Assembly (NCBI GenBank): GCA_011064745.1
Contig: JAAKFJ010000004.1
Coordinates: forward strand, 1 to 33,429
Direction: 5' to 3'
DNA from: Candidatus Anoxychlamydiales bacterium
Lineage (GTDB): Bacteria; Chlamydiota; Chlamydiia; Chlamydiales; SM23-39
DNA length: 33,429 nt
Made by a program: the position numbers and the translations under genes. This document shows, one piece after another, positions 16,082-23,390 of this stretch. The notes under the pieces were generated by a model that saw only the letters and a list, made by a program, of their open reading frames with translations, was not told the DNA's origin and did no database searches. Positions within the stretch are counted from its first letter, which is position 1. Every line of letters starts with the position of its first letter.

Positions 16082-17415
16082 AAAAGCTTTTAATTTTTAT
16101 ATTCTGTATAAGCTCTCTTTTTGCCAATGAAGAGATCGAAGTAAATCTTTCTACAAAACAGCTATTATATCCAGCCTATCTTTCAAAAGTTTTTAATGAA
16201 CAATCAAATTTTGATGATTCATACTTAGAAAAACTATTTCAAGTCTTAAAATTTGATTTAAATTCTAATGGTTTTATGAACTTGAGTGAAAATAACCACC
16301 AAAAAGAATTCAAAATATCTCATTTCGATGAAGAAATATCTTTTGATCAAAAATTTTGGAAAAATCAAAAAATTGCCTTTGTTATCAAGCCTGAGGTAAA
16401 TAAAAATTCTCTAAAAATATCTGTATATAATGTTAACAATAATCTTTTGAAAGCTTTTTCGGATATTGAGCTTACTAATAACTTAACTAAAGATAGGTTA
16501 AAACTGCATTCACTTTGTGATAATATATCAGAAATTATCTTTGGTAAAAAAGGAATAGCTAGCTCAAAAATCTTATACTCAATCAGATCTAAAAATAGTG
16601 AAACTAAATGGCAATCAGAGATCTGGTTGTGCGACTCAGATGGGTATAATACAAAAAAGATAAGTGTTAAAAATAGCTATTTTGTCCATCCCCTTTTTAT
16701 TCCAAATAGCGTTAGTAATGATTATATTTATGTATCATATATTAATGGACAGCCAAAACTCTATCGAAGTTCAATTAACAATCCAAATCAGAATGCTCAA
16801 TTGGTTAAGCTAAGAGGCAATCAACTTCTTCCAACGCTCTCAATCGATGGAACAAAACTCGCTTTTATCAGCGATGCTGCAGGCAGCCCAGATATATTTT
16901 TACAACACTTTGATCACAATTCTTTAATTTTGGGTAAACCTATCCAACTCTTTGCTTTTCCAAGATCCACTTGCGCCTCTCCTAGTTTTTCACCCGATGG
17001 AACAAAGCTGGCTTTTGTCTCAGATAAAGATGGCGCTCCTAGAATTTATGTGATAAAAATTCCTGAAAACTTATATAGTAGGAAAAGACCAATAGCTCAT
17101 CTGATAACTAAAAAAAACAGACAAAATGTTACCCCTTCCTGGTCAAAAGATGGAAAAAAATTAGCCTATAGTGCTAAAATTGATAATGTAAGACAAATAT
17201 GGATATATGATTTTGAAAAAGATGAAGAGTGGCAATTGACAATGGGTCCAAAAAATAAAGAGAATCCAATTTGGTCAAAAAATTCAATGCATCTTATTTA
17301 CAACACCGAAGATGCAAATGAAGCTGAATTATATTTAACAAATATAAATCAAAAAAAATCTATAAAAATAACAAATGGAGAAGGAAGAAAAAGATTTCCT
17401 TCCTTTGAACCCTAG
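16078..17415 (+). CDS. tolB: TolB periplasmic beta-propeller protein
   Basis: This 445-residue protein begins with a Sec signal peptide ending FANEE. An N-terminal domain (about 25-150) is followed by a six-bladed WD40-like propeller. The repeats are clear, for example LSIDGTKLAFISD, FSPDGTKLAFVSDKDG and WSKDGKKLAYSA. TolB shuttles between Pal and TolA at the outer membrane. It starts within the tolA stop and ends nine bases before pal. Confidence 0.94.
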   Translation: MKKLLIFIFCISSLFANEEIEVNLSTKQLLYPAYLSKVFNEQSNFDDSYLEKLFQVLKFDLNSNGFMNLSENNHQKEFKISHFDEEISFDQKFWKNQKIAFVIKPEVNKNSLKISVYNVNNNLLKAFSDIELTNNLTKDRLKLHSLCDNISEIIFGKKGIASSKILYSIRSKNSETKWQSEIWLCDSDGYNTKKISVKNSYFVHPLFIPNSVSNDYIYVSYINGQPKLYRSSINNPNQNAQLVKLRGNQLLPTLSIDGTKLAFISDAAGSPDIFLQHFDHNSLILGKPIQLFAFPRSTCASPSFSPDGTKLAFVSDKDGAPRIYVIKIPENLYSRKRPIAHLITKKNRQNVTPSWSKDGKKLAYSAKIDNVRQIWIYDFEKDEEWQLTMGPKNKENPIWSKNSMHLIYNTEDANEAELYLTNINQKKSIKITNGEGRKRFPSFEP

Positions 17416-17424
17416 GGTAAAAGT

Positions 17425-18084
17425 ATGAAAAAAGTAATTTTAGTATTAACTTTAATGCTTGTCCTAACAAGTTGTGAAAGATCTACACCAGCTTGGGAAA
17501 ACGTAAAAACAGCGGGCAGATATCTTCAAAAAGGCATCGATTCTCTTTGGGGGAAAGATTATAACTCTTATTGGGTACAAAATGAAGACGATTTTACTGG
17601 GCCAGATGAAGATTTCATTCCATTAAATGAACGAGATTTAAAAGATGGTTTTAGAACAACTGATAAAACTTTTTCCCAACCTAAAGATAGTGAAGCTAAC
17701 GGTTTAGGCTATGAAAACTTTAAATTACCATCTCATCTATCAAATCTTTTTAAAAATGTTCATTTTATAACAGATGACCATGTGCTTAGAGAACAAGAAG
17801 ATCTTGTAACTATTCAAAAAATTGCAAACTATTTGAAAAAGAATTCTAAAATATCTCTTTATGTTGAAGGGCATTGCGATGATAGAGCTTCCGCTGCATA
17901 TAATATGGCTCTTGGAGCGAAACGGGCAAATCATGTAAGAGTTTTATTGATAAAACAGGGTATCGATTTTAACAGAATTTATACAGTCTCTTATGGAAAA
18001 GAAAAACCAATAGCACTTGGAAACAAAGCTCTTGATTGGAATTTAAATAGAAGAGGGGCTTTTAAAATATTTGAAAAGCAATAA
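17425..18084 (+). CDS. pal: Pal peptidoglycan-associated lipoprotein
   Basis: This 219-residue lipoprotein has the lipobox LTSC with lipidated C17, a linker of about 90 residues and an OmpA-like domain (about 108-217). The DAP-binding region GHCDDRASAAYNMALGAKRA corresponds to the usual GHxDxRGxxxYNxxLGxRRA. It anchors the outer membrane to peptidoglycan and partners with TolB. A kept DAP-binding motif suggests this organism still makes some DAP-containing peptidoglycan. The linker is longer than in E. coli Pal (about 173 residues in total). Confidence 0.94.
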   Translation: MKKVILVLTLMLVLTSCERSTPAWENVKTAGRYLQKGIDSLWGKDYNSYWVQNEDDFTGPDEDFIPLNERDLKDGFRTTDKTFSQPKDSEANGLGYENFKLPSHLSNLFKNVHFITDDHVLREQEDLVTIQKIANYLKKNSKISLYVEGHCDDRASAAYNMALGAKRANHVRVLLIKQGIDFNRIYTVSYGKEKPIALGNKALDWNLNRRGAFKIFEKQ

Positions 18085-18088
18085 ACTC

Positions 18089-18751
18089 ATGAAAAAAACA
18101 AAATTCTTGATACCTTTTGGTCTTGTACTATTTTTTAGTGCATGTTCTCCCATGAAATCTTCGCCTAAAGAAGAAAAACACCAAATGGAATTAACTCTGC
18201 ATGAAGTACAAACAAATTTAGATGATCTAAGACATGATCTAAATTGCTTTCAAACAGAAATGCAAATTACTAATGGGAAAGTAAAACATCAAGAAGATGC
18301 AACTCAAAATCTAAAACAAAACCATTTTGAAAAACTTCAAAATAAAATTGAATCTCTCACAAAACAGATCAATCATTTAGAAAACAGAGTTTTAACCTTT
18401 GATACAAAATCAAATACTTCAAACAAAACTTTATCAGAGCTATCTAATCATGCCAATGAAACAACAACCTCTTTAACCCAATATAAAGCTAAAATCAATG
18501 AACTTGAAAAAATCTTAATGAATCAAAATTCTAGAATAGATGAAATTGCGAAAATTAAAACCACTCTACAAGATATTGTAAAAACCATAAAATCTGATTC
18601 TTCAAATTTTATTATTTATAAAGTTAAACCAAGAGATTCTTTAGAAAAAATAGCTAAAGCAAACAACGTTACCGTTGAATCTTTAATGCATCTAAACAAT
18701 CTAGAAAATGATCTAATAGTAATTGGTCAGAAGCTAAAGGTTCCTAAATAA
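18089..18751 (+). CDS. Coiled-coil LysM lipoprotein following pal
   Basis: The 220-residue product starts at the ATG at 18089; an in-frame TTG at 18071 would start inside pal and break the lipoprotein signal. The lipobox is FFSAC. Residues ~30-165 form a long heptad-rich coiled coil. One LysM domain closes the protein (YKVKPRDSLEKIAKANNVTVESLMHLNN to the end), giving peptidoglycan binding. C. trachomatis has a LysM protein gene (CT601) directly after pal. This position and the coiled coil recall CpoB/YbgF, but no TPR is visible. A role in outer-membrane tethering is inferred. Confidence 0.82.
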   Translation: MKKTKFLIPFGLVLFFSACSPMKSSPKEEKHQMELTLHEVQTNLDDLRHDLNCFQTEMQITNGKVKHQEDATQNLKQNHFEKLQNKIESLTKQINHLENRVLTFDTKSNTSNKTLSELSNHANETTTSLTQYKAKINELEKILMNQNSRIDEIAKIKTTLQDIVKTIKSDSSNFIIYKVKPRDSLEKIAKANNVTVESLMHLNNLENDLIVIGQKLKVPK

Positions 18752-19057
18752 TTATTAGACATAAACAGCTTACTACAAGCGCCTTATCTCATATAATTTC
18801 GGCCTAATTTTAACCCCTAGCCCTCCTCTTTGATAATTAAAATTATTTCTTTACAGGCTTGAAATACCCTAGATAATCACAATATTTAGGTTATATCATC
18901 ACATGCTATAAATATAAAATTTTAATTATATATACATTTTAATAAACGACTATAATTAATATTTTAATTGTTAATAGCATCTATTATAACATTGACTATA
19001 AACATTTTATTATATATAATAAATATATTAATTAATAATAATTAGGTGCATAATAAA
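18752..19057. other. Intergenic stretch, very AT-rich, no gene seen
   Basis: About 306 bases separate the LysM lipoprotein gene from the next ORF. I see no ORF with a start and ribosome-binding site, no tRNA-like fold and no strong terminator. The second half is almost pure A+T and contains the promoter described separately. Confidence 0.6.
18992..19020 (+). promoter_or_regulatory. Near-consensus sigma70/sigma66-type promoter
   Basis: TTGACT (18992-18997) and TATAAT (19015-19020) are separated by exactly 17 bases, about 37 bases ahead of the ATG at 19058. It is one of the best promoter matches seen in the window and suggests strong, independent expression of the downstream membrane protein. 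Confidence 0.65.
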
Positions 19058-20848
19058 ATGTCTAATAAGCTAGAAATGACTACCTTTTCTGAGGCAGGGG
19101 CAAAAACCATAACAAGTGATTTTAGCCTTCGATGTGCATTGGATAAAAAAAGTGAGATAACAAATTTAGCTTTAGATAATATGGCTTTGATTTCAAATGG
19201 CCAAATAAGCTCTGAAAAGCAGCTAAACCCTAGCGCTATAAAATTTTATAAAAAAGATCTAGAAGCTGAATTTAAAAAAAGCTTTCCAAACTACAAAAAT
19301 TTTACATTAGAATCCACTAGAGGCGAGGTTAGATTAAAACCATCTGGTTTAAGAAAAATTGTACCTTTTAGCTCATCTATTAAATTAGATCCTGAAACAT
19401 CAAATAGAATCCTAAAGATTCAAGATCAATTTTTATCTAATAGAGTCTTTGGAAAAGTTGCTATCAACAACGTTAAACAATTAAAAGCGACTCCAAAAAC
19501 AAACAAAATACTATCTATTGCTCTTTTATCGATTCTAACTATAGGGATATTAGCTGGAACAATTGGTATAGGAGCCCTGCTCCCTGCAATTGGGTTAATC
19601 GCCCCTAGTTTGGGAATTATCGGCATCCCACTAGGAGCAACAATTGGTTTATTGTCGGCTGGAGCTTTATCTATTATTGGATATGGAGCTCTAACTATTG
19701 CTGCAAAAAAATCTGAAGTAGCAAATGAATACTTAAAAGATATCCATTATAAAAAAAGCCAGGCCTATTTAGAAAGTAATATAAACGATTTAGCAGGTGG
19801 CGCATATCTACTATTATTGGCTATGTCATTTTTGAAATTTCCTTTTAAAACAACTTTAGAGGGTTGCTTAAAATATCCTGGTGGTATTCTATTAGTAGCT
19901 TCGGGTGCTTATCAAATGGTTGAATCCATAAAAGCTTTTATAAATGCTAAAGCGATTAGCAATAAAGAGGCTCTTTTAAAATCATCCTTAAATATTGCTT
20001 GCTCTATTTTTGTCATCGGTTTTGGTATTTTAACAACAATTTCATTAATCAATTCTCCTCTTGGAATATTCTTAGCTTTTGGGATTGGTTTATTTTCTGT
20101 CGCAGTAGCATCTCTAAATTTTAAAGATTCGGCAAAACAGCTCAAAAGCGTATATAATGTAGATGAGAATAATGCTTCAGAAATTATTAAATTTTTAAAA
20201 GGCAACTTATCTTTAGACGATGATGAGATAAAAAAAGTAAAAGAAAAGACTCAAGCAATGAAAAAGTCTGATTGCGAAACCTGGATTAAGAAAAATATAA
20301 AAAACTTCGAAGAAAAGCAAAAATCTAGATGGAAAGAGATTGAAGGAAAACTAAATACAGCAAAAGATAATGAGATAGAGGAGATTAAAAAACTGATCCT
20401 TAAAGAAGAGATTAAAAATGCTCAAGAGCGCAAAATTGGGAACTTTGGAGCTCTAATTAACAAAGATACTTTAATTAAAACCTTAGAAACTTTAGAAACC
20501 TCGATTGATGATGATGAAAAAGTTAAAGCCCTCTTTAAAAGCATTAAAAAAGATACTAGAAATAAGACTATCGCAGAATTTGCTAAAATATTTATTGTAA
20601 ATATTCCTATGATGGTAATTCCGCTTGCTCAACCGCTGATGAGTTTAGGTTTATATGATGTTTTATTAGCTTCTACCTTCTTGCTTAATATGGGTGTAAA
20701 TCTTAATCCAGGCTTTAGAAACGTTCCTCCAACAATGCTTAAAAAAGTTTTGGATATTAACAAAAAATTAAACGCGTATCCAATATCTAAAGATACTAAA
20801 AATCCAACTGTTAAAAAAATTAAAAAAACAGCTAGAAAAGTTGCTTAA
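19058..20848 (+). CDS. Large multi-pass hydrophobic protein with Inc-like bilobed segment, function unknown
   Basis: I do not recognise a named family. From the ATG at 19058 (AGG a few bases upstream) the product has 596 residues. The first ~145 are soluble. A long glycine/isoleucine-rich hydrophobic block of two tightly spaced lobes follows (about 150-215), then a pair at about 245-295 and another at about 305-355. A charged, Lys/Glu-rich helical section (about 365-490) and a last hydrophobic pair (about 510-545) follow, then a basic tail. Bilobed hydrophobic segments of 50-80 residues mark chlamydial inclusion-membrane (Inc) proteins. The layout suggests a type III secreted membrane protein, but a multi-pass inner-membrane protein is equally possible. 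No signal peptide is seen. Confidence 0.6.
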   Translation: MSNKLEMTTFSEAGAKTITSDFSLRCALDKKSEITNLALDNMALISNGQISSEKQLNPSAIKFYKKDLEAEFKKSFPNYKNFTLESTRGEVRLKPSGLRKIVPFSSSIKLDPETSNRILKIQDQFLSNRVFGKVAINNVKQLKATPKTNKILSIALLSILTIGILAGTIGIGALLPAIGLIAPSLGIIGIPLGATIGLLSAGALSIIGYGALTIAAKKSEVANEYLKDIHYKKSQAYLESNINDLAGGAYLLLLAMSFLKFPFKTTLEGCLKYPGGILLVASGAYQMVESIKAFINAKAISNKEALLKSSLNIACSIFVIGFGILTTISLINSPLGIFLAFGIGLFSVAVASLNFKDSAKQLKSVYNVDENNASEIIKFLKGNLSLDDDEIKKVKEKTQAMKKSDCETWIKKNIKNFEEKQKSRWKEIEGKLNTAKDNEIEEIKKLILKEEIKNAQERKIGNFGALINKDTLIKTLETLETSIDDDEKVKALFKSIKKDTRNKTIAEFAKIFIVNIPMMVIPLAQPLMSLGLYDVLLASTFLLNMGVNLNPGFRNVPPTMLKKVLDINKKLNAYPISKDTKNPTVKKIKKTARKVA

Positions 20849-20983
20849 AATCTTGTAAATTCTTTTTTTTCTACCCTTCATACAAAAATTAAAAAAAACA
20901 TCATTTTCAAAATTTTTCTTTTTTTTTAAACTCCATAAAATTATCCTAATTATATGCACATCCCTAAAATCTAAAGAGGTAAC

Positions 20984-21679
20984 ATGAGTCAAAGAAAACG
21001 CATTCTTTTGATAGAAGATGAAGAAGAAATAGCCGCATTAATTAAGTTGCAAGCTGAAAATATGGGTTATCAACTTCATGTAGAAGTCGATGGAATAAAT
21101 GGTTTTAGAACAATCGAGAGAGAGAAGCCAGATTTAGTTATTTTAGATATCATGCTACCTGGACAAAATGGTTTTGATATAGTCAGAAAAATAAAAAATC
21201 ATGCACATCTTAAAAAAATTAATGTAATTATTTTATCAGAAAAAAACGAAGAGTTAGATATTATTTTGGGCCTTGAGCTCGGCGCTGATGACTATATTAC
21301 TAAACCATTTTCTGTAAAAATTTTACTCTCTAAAGTAAAAGCTATTTTAAGAAGAAAAATAGAAAATACCAAATCTTCTAAAAATATTAATTTTTCAGAT
21401 TTTACCTTAGAAACTGATAGATATATCTTAAGAAAAGGTGCAAAAGAAATTCGTTTAACTCTATCTGAATTTGGAATCTTAAAAAGACTTTTAACGAATA
21501 GAGGTCAGGTTTTAAGCAGGTCGCAATTAATCGATGATGTTAACAATGATGATGCATTTATTGTTGATAGAAATATTGATGTTCATGTGGCAGCTCTTCG
21601 AAAAAAATTAGGCTCTTATAATCTTATAGAAACTGTCAGAGGCATCGGGTATCGTTATAAAGAGTCTACAAAATTTTAA
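20984..21679 (+). CDS. OmpR/PhoB-family response regulator
   Basis: This 231-residue protein has a full receiver domain (1-120) and a winged-helix DNA-binding domain (about 130-228). The receiver has the acidic pocket E11-D12, phospho-acceptor D55 (LVILDIMLPG), switch S85 and K107 in TKPFS, so it is canonical. The effector ends in VDVHVAALRKKLG-type and ETVRGIGYRY motifs typical of PhoB/OmpR proteins. AGAGG lies before the ATG. Chlamydia has one OmpR-type protein, ChxR, which lacks a phosphorylatable pocket; this one keeps it. No sensor kinase is in the window. Confidence 0.92.
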   Translation: MSQRKRILLIEDEEEIAALIKLQAENMGYQLHVEVDGINGFRTIEREKPDLVILDIMLPGQNGFDIVRKIKNHAHLKKINVIILSEKNEELDIILGLELGADDYITKPFSVKILLSKVKAILRRKIENTKSSKNINFSDFTLETDRYILRKGAKEIRLTLSEFGILKRLLTNRGQVLSRSQLIDDVNNDDAFIVDRNIDVHVAALRKKLGSYNLIETVRGIGYRYKESTKF

Positions 21680-21764
21680 ACTAGACTTTTTAATCTATTA
21701 GTATTATTCAATGATTACACCCAAAAAAAACTTTGCTATTATTTAAGTTTGGAGGATAGAGGCT

Positions 21765-22205
21765 ATGAAAAGAATTTTGACTCTCTTTATTTTACTCGGC
21801 TCTATTATTGTAAGCTGTCAAAGCAAAACTGGCACTGGCGCAATAGCGGGCTCAGTTATTGGCGCTGGCACTGGCGCTATTATTGCTGGACCAAAAGGCG
21901 CTATTATCGGAGGCGCTGCAGGCGCTGCAACAGGCGCTCTCGTTGGCGCGGCCTTAGATGAACAAGATAGAAAAATTATGGAAAGAACATCGCCTAGAAC
22001 AGTGGAAAGAATGGATAGAAAAGAGCCTTTAACTATTAATGACCTTATCAAACTATCGCAAGGCGGAGTAAGTGACGATACGATTATTCGTTATATTCAA
22101 GATACCAGAACCACTTATAATCTAAGTCAAGCTCAGATCAATAGATTACAAGAAGCGGGTGTTTCTCAAAGAGTTATCAATTATATGATTGATACTGGAA
22201 AATAG
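21765..22205 (+). CDS. Glycine-zipper lipoprotein
   Basis: This 146-residue lipoprotein has a lipobox (IIVSC, C18). A glycine zipper of repeated small residues follows (about 23-62: GTGAIAGSVIGAGTGAI and similar), which packs helices together or inserts into membranes. A C-terminal domain of about 80 residues (LTINDLIKLSQGGVSDDTIIRYIQ, then a similar LSQAQINRLQEAGVSQRVINYM half) looks like an internal duplication. GGAGG lies before the ATG. The DNA shows the zipper as repeated GGCGCTGGCACTGGCGC units. It is probably outer-membrane associated; its function is unknown. Confidence 0.8.
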   Translation: MKRILTLFILLGSIIVSCQSKTGTGAIAGSVIGAGTGAIIAGPKGAIIGGAAGAATGALVGAALDEQDRKIMERTSPRTVERMDRKEPLTINDLIKLSQGGVSDDTIIRYIQDTRTTYNLSQAQINRLQEAGVSQRVINYMIDTGK

Positions 22206-22225
22206 CTTAGTTTTTTTCTTTTGAA

Positions 22226-22253
22226 GAATAATTTTATCTTTGCAAAATTATTC
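22226..22253. repeat. Perfect inverted repeat after the glycine-zipper lipoprotein gene
   Basis: GAATAATTTT (22226-22235) and AAAATTATTC (22244-22253) form a ten-base stem with an eight-base loop, about 20 bases after the stop. No run of T follows on the plus strand, so it is not a classic intrinsic terminator. It may stabilise the mRNA end or act as a weak terminator. Confidence 0.45.
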
Positions 22254-22291
22254 TCAACACCTTTTAATTATTATTAAAATGGAAAATTTTT

Positions 22292-23311
22292 ATGAGAATA
22301 ACCTCTAAAGGCGAACAAGTTTACAGATTCAATCAAGTGTTTTTTCAAAAAAAAGCTCATAAAAATTATAAAGATACGACAGATCAATTAAAAAAAATTA
22401 TAAAATCTTTTTTTATTTTTAATATCAGTTTTTTCTCTCTTTTCTTTGTTGAAATAATCTCATTTATTATCTTATTTCCTATTTTTGACTCATCCACTCT
22501 GCTCGCTTTGCTCCTAGCGGGGATTTTTTTAACAGCTTTTACTTATTTTGTTCTGCTTTTTTATTTTCAATCTAAAAAAAATGAGCAAATAGTAGCCCTG
22601 AAAGATCGTTTTATTAAAGTCTGTAAAAGAGCTCTATCTATTCCGATTGGATCGGCTGAACATCATTTAACTATCGCACTAGCATCTCTAAAACTTAGTG
22701 AAAATTTATCAAAACTAGAAAATATTATTCCAAAAATACTTCTCTTCACTAAAAAAATATCCTCATTTTTTTTAAAACAAGACATCTTCAAATTCAAAGA
22801 GCTTCTTTTAACAGCTGCGATAGATGAGCACCTAGAACAGCTTAAATTAACTCCAACAGATCTCGAAGTGCATGCCTCTTTAGCAAATATTTATACCAAC
22901 TTATCATCACTTTATCTAAATGCCAAAACCAACGTCTTTTTTTCCAATATAGCTCAAAGTCATTTAAATCAAAAATATGAAGCTTGTATCACAAGTAATT
23001 TAGAAGAGTTTAAAATATTAAATGATTACGCTCCAAATGATCCGTGGATTCATCTACAACTCGCCATGAGTTATAATAAACTCAATTTGAAAAAAGAACA
23101 GATCAAAGAGTATGAAATCATCTACAAACTCTGCCCAAATGATAACAATGTCCTGTTCAAGTTAGGGGCACTATATTTTGAGACTAAAAGAAATTCAAAG
23201 GGTCTTAGGATTTATGAAGAGCTTTTAATGCGCTCTTTTAAAGATGCTTCTAAGCTTCTTACCTACTACGGAGCATACAAAACTCAAGAAATTTTCTCCG
23301 AGCCTGTATAA
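22292..23311 (+). CDS. Membrane-anchored TPR protein
   Basis: This 339-residue protein has two adjacent membrane helices near the N-terminus (about 35-60 and 68-92), then a helical cytoplasmic or periplasmic part. Tetratricopeptide-like repeats lie toward the end (about 185-215 and 245-320, for example DPWIHLQLAMSYNKLNLKKEQIKEYEI and NNVLFKLGALYFETKRNSKGLRIYEELL). No enzyme motif is visible. It lies 80 bases ahead of a large TPR protein on the same strand, which suggests a shared scaffold role. Confidence 0.75.
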   Translation: MRITSKGEQVYRFNQVFFQKKAHKNYKDTTDQLKKIIKSFFIFNISFFSLFFVEIISFIILFPIFDSSTLLALLLAGIFLTAFTYFVLLFYFQSKKNEQIVALKDRFIKVCKRALSIPIGSAEHHLTIALASLKLSENLSKLENIIPKILLFTKKISSFFLKQDIFKFKELLLTAAIDEHLEQLKLTPTDLEVHASLANIYTNLSSLYLNAKTNVFFSNIAQSHLNQKYEACITSNLEEFKILNDYAPNDPWIHLQLAMSYNKLNLKKEQIKEYEIIYKLCPNDNNVLFKLGALYFETKRNSKGLRIYEELLMRSFKDASKLLTYYGAYKTQEIFSEPV

Positions 23312-23390
23312 AAAATTTTTAAAAAAATACATTATCTTTTATTATTTTTATCTAAGAACTATAATTAATTCAAAAAAATGAAAAGAGGCT

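Noticed and set aside
21749-21961. 70-residue Arg/Trp/Tyr-rich ORF
   Set aside because: It is an out-of-frame reading of the repetitive glycine-zipper DNA. The lipoprotein frame has the lipobox and the ribosome-binding site.
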